A DNA stretch of 34,687 nucleotides from contig LFTQ01000125.1 of assembly GCA_001513545.1 (NCBI GenBank), forward strand, positions 1-34,687. The letters are read 5' to 3'. Positions 1 through 13,282 of the stretch are shown piece by piece. The DNA comes from Clostridia bacterium DTU068 (GTDB lineage Bacteria; Bacillota; DSM-12270; Thermacetogeniales; Thermacetogeniaceae). The notes under the pieces are model-generated. The model had not been told where the DNA came from and searched no databases. It saw only the letters and a list, made by a program, of their open reading frames with translations. Positions within the stretch are counted from its first letter, which is position 1. The number at the start of each line of letters is the position of its first letter. The position numbers were made by a program, and so were the translations under genes.

Positions 1-689
1 GGAAGCCCGTACTTTTTGACAATAGAAAGAATATCAACCCCTGGCTCACCCACAGCTCCGAAACGCTCGATAACTCTTCCCTCTGGATTTCTCCGCTCTT
101 TTGGCCAGGAGGTTATTTCCACAACCACTTTATCTCCATTACGAGCACCCTTGGCCTGGGTTGTGGGGATAAAAATGTCCCATCCCAACCTCTTGTCATC
201 TGGAACAACAAAGCCGAACTGCCGTTTAGCCTCTTCAAATGTTCCCACAACTGTGGTGTTTGCCCGCACCAAAACCCTGATTACTTCCCCTTCAACATGC
301 TTCCTCTGCAAGCTGAATCCCAGCGGCCTGACAACAACCCGATCACCATGCATTGCTCCGTCCATATTTTCCCTTGAGATAAAAATATCTTCCTTTTTAC
401 TGTCAGGGATCAGAAACCCATACCCTTTCGGATGTCCTTGAATTGTTCCTACGATCAGATTCATTTTCTCAGGCAATCCATATCTGTTTTTGCGTGTCCT
501 GATTACCTGACCCCTTGCCTCCATCTCCTGCAGCATAGGTTCAAGGACACCCGGCTCTTGCCCCAACTGTTCTGATAGATCCGCTAAATTCAGAGGCTTG
601 CTGGCCGACTGTAGACAATCAATAACTTTTTTCTCTTGATTGTTGTTTCTGCCGATTATTCTTTTTCTTTGCTGTGTTTTCTCCGCCAT
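1..689 (-). CDS. rnr: Ribonuclease R, N-terminal part (truncated by window edge)
   Basis: Absent from the ORF track because it has no stop inside the window. Reverse-complement translation from ATG at 689 reads MAEKTQQRKRIIGRNNNQEKKVIDCLQ...NRYGLPEKMNLIVGTIQGHPKGYGFLIPDSKKEDIFI..., typical of the RNase R N-terminus/cold-shock domains. It follows secG, a common Firmicutes order. Confidence 0.9.
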   Translation of the reverse strand, partial: MAEKTQQRKRIIGRNNNQEKKVIDCLQSASKPLNLADLSEQLGQEPGVLEPMLQEMEARGQVIRTRKNRYGLPEKMNLIVGTIQGHPKGYGFLIPDSKKEDIFISRENMDGAMHGDRVVVRPLGFSLQRKHVEGEVIRVLVRANTTVVGTFEEAKRQFGFVVPDDKRLGWDIFIPTTQAKGARNGDKVVVEITSWPKERRNPEGRVIERFGAVGEPGVDILSIVKKYGL

Positions 690-1046
690 AAACTACCTCA
701 CTCATTTCTTTCTCAATTTTAGTATTACACGGCAGCAAAAACAACCGCCAACTGCATGATTCCACAAATAAGATTGTTTCTGTTCACAAAACTGGTATTA
801 TTGTTATTCTGCCTTAAGTGAAATTCAAATTATTCGTGAATTTGTACATCTGTAAGACTAGAATAAAAAGGAGGCTAAGTGCTTAAATCATCCGCGGCAA
901 CCTCCATCAGGGTTAAAGGAGTGGCAATCTACAGATAATATAAAAAGGGATATATTGTTATATACCCCTTCTCTCATAATAAGTATTTTTGCTTCAGGTA
1001 TTTTTAACATTTAATAGTACCGGTTTTATAAAAAAATTACTATCAT

Positions 1047-1274
1047 TTATTCGATAAAAGTTAGCAGTAAAGTGATGACTAAGAACGCAGCGGCAAGCCC
1101 TGCAGATATCTTGCTGAGGAACTCATCAAGCCCCTTCTTTTTTCCCAACAGTGACTGGGCGCCACCAGCGATCGCACCTGATATGCCTGCAGCCCGTCCG
1201 GACTGCATCAAAATTGTAGTAATTAAACCAACACTGACCAAGACCTCTAGAATAATCAAAATGGTCCTTAACAA
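1047..1274 (-). CDS. secG: Preprotein translocase subunit SecG
   Basis: 75 aa, two hydrophobic helices, SecG-like 'LMQSGRAAGISGAIAGGAQSLLGKKKG' loop; between eno and rnr. Confidence 0.95.
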   Translation of the reverse strand: MLRTILIILEVLVSVGLITTILMQSGRAAGISGAIAGGAQSLLGKKKGLDEFLSKISAGLAAAFLVITLLLTFIE

Positions 1275-1371
1275 ACTATAGTCTCCCCTTTGCTTAACTT
1301 ACTTCACCAGCTCAAAGATACATCTATTTTAGCACTGGGAGGAACCAGTTGTAAAGCATATTCCGCAGCCC

Positions 1372-1500
1372 ATCCATCGCGCTGGGTACAATCGCTCTGA
1401 TCTGTCCGATCAGTCAACCCGTCCCACTGATCGCGCGGGGGGACAGTCCCGGTGATCGGGCCCGATCACCCAACCTGTCCCCCTGATCGCGATCGGTCAG
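1372..1500. repeat. REP-like palindrome cluster (GGGGACAGTCCC / TGATCGG units), no internal 203-bp element
   Basis: Contains gcgcggggggacagtcccggtgatcgggcccgatcacccaacctgtccccctgatcgcg, nearly identical to sequence at 23790-23860; GGGAC/GTCCC self-complementary arms. Confidence 0.8.
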
Positions 1501-1506
1501 TATTAA

Positions 1507-2796
<1,290 letters not shown>

Positions 2797-2838
2797 TTAG
2801 AAACAGGAAGAACCCAGGCTTACCTCCCTTCTTTTGAT

Positions 2839-4380
2839 TTATATTTCCTCAATTAACGAATTACCGGTCATCTCCGGGGGTTTAGGTATCCCCAGAATTT
2901 CCAGCATAGTTGGTGCTATATCCTCTAGGGAGCCGCCGTCTCTAAGCCGCACCTCCTTGAATCTTTCACCGACCAATATCAGGGGTACGAGATTTGTGGT
3001 ATGTGCGGTATGGGGCTCTTCACTGCCATTTTCCAGCATCATCTCAGCATTCCCATGATCCGCGGTAACTAGAGCTGTCCCTCCCCTCTCCAAAACAGCG
3101 TCCACCACCCGCTCAAGACAGCTATCCACCACCTGAACCGCCTTAACAGCTGCATCCAGTACACCTGTGTGTCCAACCATATCCGGATTGGCATAGTTTA
3201 AGATGATCACATCGTAAAGATCCCGGTTGATCTCAGCAATAACCCGTTCTGTAACCTCCGGGGCACTCATCTCCGGTTTCAGGTCATAGGTGGCAACCTT
3301 GGGTGATGGGATCAGAATCCTTTCCTCCCCTGGATTGGGAGTTTCCACACCTCCATTGAAAAAGAAGGTCACATGGGCATACTTTTCGGTCTCAGCTATA
3401 CGCAGCTGTTTAAGGCCATTGGCTGCCAGGATCTCCCCTAAAGTGTTCTCCAGTGTTTGAGGCGGAAAGGCGACAGGCGCTTCAATTGTGGCATCATACT
3501 GGGTCATGCAGATAAAATGGACATCAGGGTACTCTTTTCTGGTAAAACCACTGAAATCCCGGTCCACAAAGCTGCGGGTGATCTCCCGGGCCCGGTCGGC
3601 ACGGAAGTTATAAAAAATCACCACATCACCGGGACGGACCGATCCTTTCGGTTTTCCCTCATGATCCAGAATTACCTTGGGTACTACAAACTCATCTGTC
3701 ACCTCATCTGCATATGATTCTCTGACAGCTGCAGCTGCTGATGAGGCCTTTTCCCCTTCACCATATACAATAGCCCGAAAGGCTTTCTCCACACGTTCCC
3801 ATCTTTTGTCCCGGTCCATCGCATAATATCTTCCGCTTACAGTGGCTATTTCACCAACACCCAACTCACTGCACTTCTGCTCTAAGCTCTCGATATAACC
3901 CAAACCACTGGTCGGAGGAACATCACGACCATCAAGAAAAGCGTGAACATAAACCTTATTCAATTCACAGCGCTGTGCCATCTCCAGGAGAGCATAAAGG
4001 TGGGTCAGATGGCTGTGCACCCCACCATCGGAAAGCAGGCCGAAAAGATGCAGAGAGCTCCCTTTTTCCTTTACCCTCTGCATTCCGTCCGCCAGAACGG
4101 GATTATGATAAAACTCACCGGTTTGGATGGACCTGGCGATCCTTGTGATATCCTGATAGACCACCCTCCCAGCACCGATATTAAGGTGGCCCACTTCCGA
4201 GTTCCCCATCTGCCCTTCGGGTAGTCCTACTCTTTCTCCTGATGCTATTAATAATGTATGGGGATTGTTGTTCTGAAGATGTGTAAAATATGGTATTTCA
4301 GCCAGCCGGAGGGCGTTTCCCCGTTGTTCAGAAGAAATCCCCCAGCCATCAAGGATTACCAGCGCTAATGGGCTTTTCAA
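2839..4380 (-). CDS. gpmI: 2,3-bisphosphoglycerate-independent phosphoglycerate mutase
   Basis: 513 aa; [38 protein letters not shown] motifs; overlaps tpiA stop by 4 nt. Confidence 0.98.
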   Translation of the reverse strand: MKSPLALVILDGWGISSEQRGNALRLAEIPYFTHLQNNNPHTLLIASGERVGLPEGQMGNSEVGHLNIGAGRVVYQDITRIARSIQTGEFYHNPVLADGMQRVKEKGSSLHLFGLLSDGGVHSHLTHLYALLEMAQRCELNKVYVHAFLDGRDVPPTSGLGYIESLEQKCSELGVGEIATVSGRYYAMDRDKRWERVEKAFRAIVYGEGEKASSAAAAVRESYADEVTDEFVVPKVILDHEGKPKGSVRPGDVVIFYNFRADRAREITRSFVDRDFSGFTRKEYPDVHFICMTQYDATIEAPVAFPPQTLENTLGEILAANGLKQLRIAETEKYAHVTFFFNGGVETPNPGEERILIPSPKVATYDLKPEMSAPEVTERVIAEINRDLYDVIILNYANPDMVGHTGVLDAAVKAVQVVDSCLERVVDAVLERGGTALVTADHGNAEMMLENGSEEPHTAHTTNLVPLILVGERFKEVRLRDGGSLEDIAPTMLEILGIPKPPEMTGNSLIEEI

Positions 4381-5219
4381 ACACTTTTCCCCCTTATTTC
4401 TGCTGTAGACTGTATGATTGCTACAAATTTTTCGATATTTAAGCTGGCTCCACCCACCAGTAGTCCATCGATCTCCTCTTCATTCATAAAAGAGGGGGTG
4501 GATTCAGGTGTCACACTTCCCCCATAAAGAAAACGAAGCTGAGAAGCAAATTCTTCTCCATACATCTCAGCAACCTGTTCACGCAGGGCTTTGATGACCT
4601 CTACAGCATCCTCTGGGGTTGCTGTCTTTCCGGTTCCAATAGCCCAAACAGGCTCATAAGCAACAACAAGAGATGCCGGCTGGCCCTCCTTGATACCGGA
4701 AAGCCCAGCCTTCAACTGTTCCAGGCAGTACGGTACTGCCTTTCCGGCCTCCCGAATTTCCAGGTTCTCCCCCAGGCACAAAATTGGCCACAACCCACAG
4801 GTAACAGCAGTGACCAGCTTTTTAGCGATCACCTCATCGGTTTCTCCAAAATGAGTACGGCGCTCTGAGTGCCCCAGTATAACATAACGGCAGCCCATGG
4901 CCTGCAGCATAGGACCGGATACTTCTCCGGTATAAGCACCCTCTGTTTCCCAGTGCATGTTTTGAGCGCCCCAGGCAATATGACTTCCCGCAAGCTTAGA
5001 AGCAACTGCAGCAAGTGCAGGGAAAGGCGGACAAACCAGGACCTCCACACTATCCCCATTTGTCACTCTCTCCCGCAGCAGTTTAGCAAAATTCCCCGCT
5101 TCGGCAGGTGTTTTGTTCATTTTCCAGTTGCCTGCTATCAAAGGCATCCTTTTTGTTTTCACTATAATGAGTTCTCCTCCCTTAACATAATGACCAGTAA
5201 CACCATAATGGTGCCGCAT
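4377..5219 (-). CDS. tpiA: Triosephosphate isomerase (likely start GTG near 5162, [17 protein letters not shown])
   Basis: [33 protein letters not shown] motifs; GGGAGGAG Shine-Dalgarno upstream of the internal GTG. Confidence 0.97.
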   Translation of the reverse strand: MRHHYGVTGHYVKGGELIIVKTKRMPLIAGNWKMNKTPAEAGNFAKLLRERVTNGDSVEVLVCPPFPALAAVASKLAGSHIAWGAQNMHWETEGAYTGEVSGPMLQAMGCRYVILGHSERRTHFGETDEVIAKKLVTAVTCGLWPILCLGENLEIREAGKAVPYCLEQLKAGLSGIKEGQPASLVVAYEPVWAIGTGKTATPEDAVEVIKALREQVAEMYGEEFASQLRFLYGGSVTPESTPSFMNEEEIDGLLVGGASLNIEKFVAIIQSTAEIRGKSV

Positions 5220-5271
5220 GATCAGTATGATCTTTAATAAGCAGTTCCGGTTCGCTCCTCAAGTCAGCAAT

Positions 5272-6450
5272 CTAGTCCCTGCAGAGAACCGCAACTCCAG
5301 GCAATTTCTTGCCTTCCAAAAACTCCAGAGAAGCGCCACCACCTGTAGACGCATGGGTTACCTGCTCTTTGAGCCCGTACTTTTCCAGTACCGCCAGTGA
5401 ATCACCACCACCAACCACAGAGACCAAATCCGGATTAGTCAAGGCTCTGGCCACTGCTTCACTTCCACCGGCAAATTCATCCTTTTCAAAAACACCCATT
5501 GGGCCATTCCAAAAAGCGGTTCTCGCTTTTTTAATCAATTGAGCATAACACTCTGCTGTACGGGGACCGATATCCATGGCCTTCCAGCCATCAGGCACCT
5601 TTTGGGAATCCACAGTCTTTACTTCCCCTTCTTCACCAGCGGTTACCAGCAAGTCCACAGGAAGTTCCACCCGTACTCCCCGCTCTGTTGCTTTGTTTAG
5701 AAAATCAGCCGCATATTCCAGGTTATCCTCATCAACTAGGGAGTCTCCCATCTGGGAACCTTTAGCCTTTAAAAAGGTATTGGCCATTCCACCGCCTAAA
5801 AGTATGGCATCCACCTGTCCTAAAAGATTATTAAGAACACCGATTTTGTCACTTACCTTTGCCCCACCGAGCACAGCCACAAAGGGATGATCCGGATCAG
5901 CAAGGATACTGCCCAATGCCTTGATCTCCTTTTCCATCAACAGGCCTGCAGCTGCAGGCAGGTATGAGGCAACCCCTGCAGTGGATGCGTGAGCTCTGTG
6001 GGCTGTACCGAAGGCATCATTGATATAGACCTCTGCCAGTGAAGCCAAACTCCTGGCAAACTCAGGGTCATTTTTCTCTTCTTCAGGGTGAAAGCGCAGG
6101 TTTTCTAAAAGAAGAACCTCCCCCGGTTTGAGCTCCTGTGCAGCTTTAGCTGCTTCAGGCCCAATACAGTCATCCACTTTTTTTACGGTTTTTCCTAGGA
6201 GTTCTCCTAAACGCCGGGCCACATCATCCAGTCTGAGTTTATCCACCACCTTACCCTTGGGGCGCCCCAAATGGCTCATCAGTATCACTGATGCCCCACC
6301 ACCCAGAAGGTATTCTATTGTTGGCAGAGTAGCTTTGATTCTAGTGTCATCAGCTACCTTCCCCTGATCATCTAAAGGAACATTAAAATCAACCCGCACT
6401 AAAACCTTTTTTCCTTTTATGTCCAGACTCTTAATGGTTTTCAGGTCCAA
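5272..6450 (-). CDS. pgk: Phosphoglycerate kinase
   Basis: 392 aa; VLVRVDFNVPLD, GRPKGK, VLGGAKVSDKIGV, WNGPMGVFE motifs. Confidence 0.98.
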   Translation of the reverse strand: MDLKTIKSLDIKGKKVLVRVDFNVPLDDQGKVADDTRIKATLPTIEYLLGGGASVILMSHLGRPKGKVVDKLRLDDVARRLGELLGKTVKKVDDCIGPEAAKAAQELKPGEVLLLENLRFHPEEEKNDPEFARSLASLAEVYINDAFGTAHRAHASTAGVASYLPAAAGLLMEKEIKALGSILADPDHPFVAVLGGAKVSDKIGVLNNLLGQVDAILLGGGMANTFLKAKGSQMGDSLVDEDNLEYAADFLNKATERGVRVELPVDLLVTAGEEGEVKTVDSQKVPDGWKAMDIGPRTAECYAQLIKKARTAFWNGPMGVFEKDEFAGGSEAVARALTNPDLVSVVGGGDSLAVLEKYGLKEQVTHASTGGGASLEFLEGKKLPGVAVLCRD

Positions 6451-6470
6451 TTATTGATGCCACCTTTCCT

Positions 6471-7493
<1,023 letters not shown>

Positions 7494-7849
7494 TCAATAA
7501 TAAAAAATATTGTGTTCACTCGATAATAATATTATGTGACTTTATCTGCATTATATAGGTCTTGTGCCATCAGCCGGCATATGAGCTCTTAAGAAAAGCA
7601 TCTGCCGCCCAGCTGATACTTGTAAACTATTGCATACTGTTTGCCTGATATACTGCTACATCATTTATTAAAAAACACCTATATAATACATAACATTTCA
7701 AATAAAATTATATACTATTTGATTGGCAATGCAACCCAGAAATTAACGCAAGTACCCCATCTTTACCATGTGACACCCCTCCCTGCTGTTGCCTTCCCGC
7801 AGATTAGGTCTCTTTTAACCCACCGGTTCAGTAGAAATGCCAAGCAAAT

Positions 7850-7872
7850 TAAAAAGGCGCATTAACAGCGCC
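7850..7872 (-). terminator. Rho-independent terminator of rpoN
   Basis: Minus strand GGCGC-TGTTAAT-GCGCC followed by TTTTTTAATTT, just after the rpoN stop. Confidence 0.75.
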
Positions 7873-7897
7873 AGGGATTTTCATATTATTTTTTCTA

Positions 7898-9301
7898 TCA
7901 GCGGTAGCGTTTTCGCTGACGCACAGGAGGGATACCGATTTCCTTCCTATACTTCGCTACAGTTCTGCGGGCGATATTAATCCCTTTAGTGGTCAGCATT
8001 TCACATATCTGCTGGTCACTATAAGGTTCATAGGGGTCTTCCCCTTCAACCATTTCTTTAATGAACTGTTTGATGGTTTCAGTAGCCACCATCTTGCCAG
8101 CTGCTACATTTTCCACCCCACTGGTGAAAAAGAACTTGAGCTCAAACAGCCCCTGGGGTGTTTGGATATACTTATTGGCAATAGCCCTGCTCACAGTGGA
8201 TTCATGCATCTCTGCTATTTCCGCAATGTTCTTGAGATTAAGGGGCTTTAGGTATTTGATACCCCGATCCAGAAACTCACGCTGGTAGTCAACTATACAC
8301 TGAACCACCCGGTAAAGGGTAAGCCTTCTCTGCTCAATACTGCGAATCAGCCAAAGAGCGGATTTCATCTTATTTTGTATAAACTCAACGGTCCCTGAAT
8401 CACAGTTATTTTTCTGATTGATGAGGAGCTTATAATTGCTGTTAATCATCAAGCGGGGTACAGCTACATCATTAACAATAATAATATACTCATTATTTAC
8501 CTTTTCCACCACTACATCTGGGGTAATATAGCGGTTATCACTGGGTTGGGCGAAATTGCGCCCAGGTATGGGGTCAAGTGATTTGATTAAATCAGCCTGT
8601 TGCTGCACTTCCTGCACAGTCAGTCCCAGGCTTGAGGCGATCTTCAGCAAATTTCCGTTGGCAATATCATTCAAATGGCAATCAACAATCTTCTCTATAA
8701 CCGGGGTGCGCTGACCTCGCTGCTCCAGCTGAATAAGCAGACATTCCTTAAGATCACGGGCACCTACTCCAGGGGGATCTAGGCTTTGGATCATTTTCAG
8801 AACCCGTTCAAGATCCTCCTGCCGATATCCTGATATAAGACTGGCATCTTTAAGGCAGATATTCAAATATCCCCGGTCATTGATATTCCCAATAAGAAAT
8901 TCACCGATTTCAATGTCTTTGTTTCTGGAAAGGACAAGACGCAGTTGGAGGTACAAATGTTCCTGCAGAGTAGGGATTTCGGGAACAAAATGTTCGAGGT
9001 TGTACTGCTCTTTTTCCTCGTGTTCTGCCCAGGCCCGATCAAAGGAACGGTCAATCTGGCCGCATTCAGAAAGATAATCACACCACTCCTGAGCAAAATC
9101 ATCTTTATTTTTATCAGCTGGCGGCTTATCCTCTGCTTCTTCTTCTGACACCTCAAGAAGTGGATTTTCCAGAAGGGCATCCTCTATATACTGTGCTAAA
9201 TCCATCGATGACAACTGCAATACCATGATTGCCTGGCGAAGTTCTGGCGTCATGATCAGCTTTTGCGTTTGTTCAAGCTTCATGCCATAACTCAAGCGCA
9301 T
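7898..9301 (-). CDS. rpoN: RNA polymerase sigma-54 factor
   Basis: 467 aa; N-terminal Q-rich activator region (LEQTQKLIMTPELRQAIMVLQ) and C-terminal RpoN box 'ARRTVAKYRKEIGIPP'. Confidence 0.97.
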   Translation of the reverse strand: MRLSYGMKLEQTQKLIMTPELRQAIMVLQLSSMDLAQYIEDALLENPLLEVSEEEAEDKPPADKNKDDFAQEWCDYLSECGQIDRSFDRAWAEHEEKEQYNLEHFVPEIPTLQEHLYLQLRLVLSRNKDIEIGEFLIGNINDRGYLNICLKDASLISGYRQEDLERVLKMIQSLDPPGVGARDLKECLLIQLEQRGQRTPVIEKIVDCHLNDIANGNLLKIASSLGLTVQEVQQQADLIKSLDPIPGRNFAQPSDNRYITPDVVVEKVNNEYIIIVNDVAVPRLMINSNYKLLINQKNNCDSGTVEFIQNKMKSALWLIRSIEQRRLTLYRVVQCIVDYQREFLDRGIKYLKPLNLKNIAEIAEMHESTVSRAIANKYIQTPQGLFELKFFFTSGVENVAAGKMVATETIKQFIKEMVEGEDPYEPYSDQQICEMLTTKGINIARRTVAKYRKEIGIPPVRQRKRYR

Positions 9302-9397
9302 AATAATAACCCCCCAACCTTTCTCACAGTAATAATTCTCTTTTCATTGAAGGATTCCTTCTTTCCCTTATAAGATATGAGATCTGTTTTACTGTGA

Positions 9398-10366
9398 TTA
9401 ATTGTTCGGGCTTCCATCTCTCTTTACCATACTCTGTTTTTTCCTTAGTTGGTCTGCAATCCGACTGATTTCCCGGAAACGATGATAGACACCGGATTTG
9501 CTCAAAGAAGGGGTAAGGAGTTTACCGAGATCAGCCAGGCTGGCCTCCGGATAGAGCAGACGCAGTTCGGCCAACTCCCGCAAGGCAGGAGACAAGACAC
9601 CCAAACCAGCCAATGACTGGATCTCCTCGATCACTGCAACTTGTTTTAGGCCAGCCTCCACCGATTTTTCCAAATTTGCAGTCTCACAATTGACCAGCCT
9701 GTTAACCTGGTTGCGCATATCTTTTAAAACACGGCAGTTTTCTACTTGCAGAACAGCTTGATTTGCTCCGATAATCCGCAAAAACTCTACTACCTGATCC
9801 GCTTCTTTAAGATAAACCTCATACCCATCACGGTGCTCCCTGGTGTTGGGTTTTACACCGAAAGAGGCCAGGGCTTTCACAGCCTCCCTTGCTCCGGCCG
9901 GGGTTTTAAAGGACAATTCCAAATGGTAAGCATTATTAGGGTTACCGACAAAACCACTGCCCAGAAAACATCCCCTTAAGAATGCTTTTCTGCAGCAGTT
10001 CTTTTCCAGGATATTGGGATCAAGGGTATCCATCAAAACCTGATCCCTATCAACAAAACCCAAATCCTGAAGCAGGTAATGTTGCTGCTTCACTAAGGGA
10101 ATCTGTACTGTAAACAGACGGCGGCGGCGCGGCCGGGAATAGCGGTTGATGGTAATCAAGCTACTCCACCCCAGTTTTTTGGATAGCAGAAAAATGCGCC
10201 TGGCCACCACAGCAGCCTCTGTTTCCATTACCAGCATCTTCTGCTTACCAAGGCGGACAACACCCAACACCCTTGCCAGAGCTGCTAGTTCCGCCCACCG
10301 ACAGCACTGTAGCTCAAAAGGGAGCCGCGCAACCTCACCCTTTACCTGCATAGAAAAGGACATCAC
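9398..10366 (-). CDS. whiA: WhiA-family DNA-binding protein
   Basis: 322 aa; LAGLIDADG-like N-domain (FLRGCFLGSGFVGNPNNAYHLE), C-terminal HTH (LREL AELRLLYPEASLADLGKLL..SKSGVYHRFR). Confidence 0.95.
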   Translation of the reverse strand: MMSFSMQVKGEVARLPFELQCCRWAELAALARVLGVVRLGKQKMLVMETEAAVVARRIFLLSKKLGWSSLITINRYSRPRRRRLFTVQIPLVKQQHYLLQDLGFVDRDQVLMDTLDPNILEKNCCRKAFLRGCFLGSGFVGNPNNAYHLELSFKTPAGAREAVKALASFGVKPNTREHRDGYEVYLKEADQVVEFLRIIGANQAVLQVENCRVLKDMRNQVNRLVNCETANLEKSVEAGLKQVAVIEEIQSLAGLGVLSPALRELAELRLLYPEASLADLGKLLTPSLSKSGVYHRFREISRIADQLRKKQSMVKRDGSPNN

Positions 10367-10376
10367 TGATCACCCT

Positions 10377-11378
10377 TTATCTAATTAAAGAAAGCACCGC
10401 CAAGGCCAGTTTCTCCGGATCATGGCGCACTAATTCCTGTTCATTTAACAAATCTCCTCGCCAGACCTTAACCCCCATTCTCTGCAGAGTGCGCAGGTCC
10501 ACAGCTACTGGTTCAGCTCCTTCTCTGGCATACTTTACAAGGCGTACAGGGGCAATTTTTTTATTATTAATTATTATATAATCCAACCAGCCTTCTCCCA
10601 TATGATTATAAATAGCAGCCAGATGATCTGAGGCCTTAAAACCAGAGGTTTCCCCCGGCTGAGTCATAATATTACAAATATAGCATTTTACCGCACGAGT
10701 CTGTTTAACCGCCAGGCTGATTTCGGGAACTAATAAATTGGGCAAGACACTGGTAAAGAGACTTCCTGGGCCTAATAGGATCAGGTCAGCCCGCTTAATG
10801 GCTGCAGCCGCATCCGGTACTGCCCGGCAGTTGGCAGGGGTTAGAAAAACTCTTTTTATCGGGGTATCTACCTTAGCTATCCTGCTCTGCCCAAACATAT
10901 GTGTGCCATCAACCAGTTCTGCATTCAGTGTCACATGATCCAGAGTAGAGGGTACAACCTGCCCACAGACATTAAGCACATTGCTTATCTCCTGGATAGC
11001 TGTCTGAAAATCACCGGTTATATCAACCATCGCGGTGATCAGCAGATTTCCCAGACTGTGTCCCGCCAGGCCTTTTCCCTGGCCGAAACGGTAATTAAAC
11101 AGCTTTTCCGTAAGAGATTCTGTTTCTGATAAAGCCACCAGACAGTTGCGAATATCCCCTGGCGGCAATATACCGAATTCTCCCCTGAGCCTCCCTGAAC
11201 TCCCCCCATCATCTGCCACAGTCACAATAGCGGTAATATTGGAGGTATACTTTTTCAGCCCACGCAGCAGAACAGGAAGTCCTGTGCCCCCTCCAAGAGC
11301 AGCGATACGGGGCCCCCGTTTCAATGTCTGGCTGCGGAAAAATCCAGAGAAGAAACGAGCTATATCCCGCACCTTCAT
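10377..11378 (-). CDS. yvcK: YvcK/CofD-like gluconeogenesis factor
   Basis: IAALGGGTGLPVLLRGLK, VTVADDGGSSGRLR, PPGDIRNCLVAL motifs; rapZ-yvcK-whiA synteny. Confidence 0.95.
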   Translation of the reverse strand: MKVRDIARFFSGFFRSQTLKRGPRIAALGGGTGLPVLLRGLKKYTSNITAIVTVADDGGSSGRLRGEFGILPPGDIRNCLVALSETESLTEKLFNYRFGQGKGLAGHSLGNLLITAMVDITGDFQTAIQEISNVLNVCGQVVPSTLDHVTLNAELVDGTHMFGQSRIAKVDTPIKRVFLTPANCRAVPDAAAAIKRADLILLGPGSLFTSVLPNLLVPEISLAVKQTRAVKCYICNIMTQPGETSGFKASDHLAAIYNHMGEGWLDYIIINNKKIAPVRLVKYAREGAEPVAVDLRTLQRMGVKVWRGDLLNEQELVRHDPEKLALAVLSLIR

Positions 11379-12268
11379 TATGATCTATCCACCTTTGCCC
11401 TGGGAAGATCCCGATGGTGAACAAACAGATGGTATCCTTCCCTCTCCAATATCTCAGCCAGACTCTCGGTGAGAACCACGGATCTGTGTTGTCCACCGGT
11501 GCAACCGATAGCCACCACCAAATGGGTTTTCCCTTCATTGATATATAAGGGCAGCAGAAAGAGCAAAAGATCGCTGTAAAGGCGGAGGAAGCTTTTGGTT
11601 TCCTCATGTTCAAAAAGATATTCAACAACCCTCTGATCCTGTCCTGTACAGTTTTTTAATTCATCAACATAATTTGGATTGGGAAGAAAGCGGACATCCA
11701 TTACCAGATCCGCGTCAAGGGGTATCCCGTACTTATAACCGAAAGAAATCAGAGTAACTGTGAACAGGGCACCATTATCCTGATCCGAGAATTTTTCTTT
11801 GAGCTTCCTCTTCAGGTCATGGACGGTCAACTCAGTTGTGTCCAGGATAATGTTGGCTGCACCCCTCAGTTCCTCCAGTCGCTCACGCTCAGAGCGGATG
11901 GCATCCAGTACGGACCGGTCCTCCTCAAGGGGATGCTGCCGGCGTGACTCTTTGTAGCGTCTGACCAGAACAGCGTCAGAAGCCTCAAGAAATAACAACT
12001 CATACTTGATCCCCTGTTCTGATAATTTTCGCAGTTCTTCACCCAAAGAGTCAAAAAAGAGGGTGCCCCGCACATCCATTACCAGTGCTACACGGTTTAC
12101 TTTGCCCAATGACTGCTGACAGAGTTCGGTTATTTTGGGAATCAGCATCGGTGGTAGATTATCTACACAGAAAAAGCCTAAATCCTCCAGACATCTGATA
12201 GCCTGAGTTTTACCCGCACCGGAAAGCCCTGTTACAATTACCAGCCGAATCGGTTGAATCTCCCCCAT
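11378..12268 (-). CDS. rapZ: RapZ/YvcJ nucleotide-binding protein
   Basis: VIVTGLSGAGKTQAIRCLEDLGFFCVDNLPP Walker A region; GCTGGQHRSV C-terminal motif. Confidence 0.97.
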   Translation of the reverse strand: MGEIQPIRLVIVTGLSGAGKTQAIRCLEDLGFFCVDNLPPMLIPKITELCQQSLGKVNRVALVMDVRGTLFFDSLGEELRKLSEQGIKYELLFLEASDAVLVRRYKESRRQHPLEEDRSVLDAIRSERERLEELRGAANIILDTTELTVHDLKRKLKEKFSDQDNGALFTVTLISFGYKYGIPLDADLVMDVRFLPNPNYVDELKNCTGQDQRVVEYLFEHEETKSFLRLYSDLLLFLLPLYINEGKTHLVVAIGCTGGQHRSVVLTESLAEILEREGYHLFVHHRDLPRAKVDRS

Positions 12269-12370
12269 CTTTTCTCCCCTTTCTCTCCAGTTACATGACT
12301 CCTATCCCTGATACTAGTTTATCATATGGACAGATTCATATATACCCCTCAGCTGATCCCAACTTTGCAC

Positions 12371-12394
12371 AAAAAAAGCACAGAAACTGTGCCT
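12371..12394 (-). terminator. Rho-independent terminator downstream of dedA
   Basis: Minus strand GGCACAG-TTT-CTGTGC-TTTTTTTG. Confidence 0.7.
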
Positions 12395-12454
12395 TTGATC
12401 ATTGTTTTTTCATTTTACTCGCTATTTCAGCTTTTTCGGTGCAGGCCCATCAAC

Positions 12455-13069
12455 TCAATGTCCTATAAATCTTTTTTTGATGAAATAGACTGCGAATACT
12501 AATACAAGAATCACTAAAACCGCAGCGGTAATCATTGTATAATAATCCATATAAGAAGCAATTATTCCCCAGGCTTCTCCCGCCAAGCTGCCTAAATAAA
12601 CAAGCACAGCATTCCAAATAAAGGTACCCAGGATCGTTAACAGCAAAAACGTATCCAATCTCATCTTAGCCATCCCTGCTGGTATAGATATTAAACTCCG
12701 TACGATGGGAACAAATCTGCACAAGAATACTGCTTGATAACCATGCTTATTAAACCATTTCCCTGCTGTTCTCACATCTTCTACTTTCAGGTGCAGCATC
12801 TTTCCAAACTTGCTGTCAAATAACAGTTCGAGCCGGTCACCGTTTAATATCCTTCCAAGAATATATAAGACAACTGCACCTAAAGATGAACCTATTGTAG
12901 CAGATATAATAACCCCCCAAACAGTCATCCTGCTGCAGGTAGTCATGAAACCCCCAAAAGTCAGAATTATCTCTGATGGTATCGGTGGGAAAAAATTCTC
13001 TATTATGATCAATAAAAAAACACCGAGATAACCAAACCGGTTGATGATATCTATAATAAAATCCTCCAT
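12455..13069 (-). CDS. DedA family membrane protein
   Basis: 204 aa; ENFFPPIPSEIILTFGGF and FCRFVPIVRSLISIPAGMAKM motifs. Confidence 0.93.
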   Translation of the reverse strand: MEDFIIDIINRFGYLGVFLLIIIENFFPPIPSEIILTFGGFMTTCSRMTVWGVIISATIGSSLGAVVLYILGRILNGDRLELLFDSKFGKMLHLKVEDVRTAGKWFNKHGYQAVFLCRFVPIVRSLISIPAGMAKMRLDTFLLLTILGTFIWNAVLVYLGSLAGEAWGIIASYMDYYTMITAAVLVILVLVFAVYFIKKRFIGH

Positions 13070-13282
13070 TATTGCCTCCGTCTAGCTACATAATTTCCTC
13101 TGTCAATGATATCAGTGCTCACTCTCAACGAGCATACCTTATCTAAATAGCTATGTAAAGTACACTTCTTTGTAAAAAATAAAACAGCAGCCCCTTACAT
13201 AGATGGAATTTTTTTAGAAAATAGATAAAAAAAGAATGATTAACGAAAAGCGCTATGCTATAATTTTTGTTTAGGTGGTTAT

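Noticed and set aside
16-441. + strand 141-aa ORF in the ORF track
   Set aside because: Antisense to the clear RNase R reading frame (minus strand 689 to 1); compositionally a shadow ORF.
7561-7590. TGGCAC on the minus strand upstream of gap as a possible sigma-54 -24 element
   Set aside because: No TTGC element at the required spacing; the same holds for other TGGCAC matches inspected (30495, 26790, 34143).
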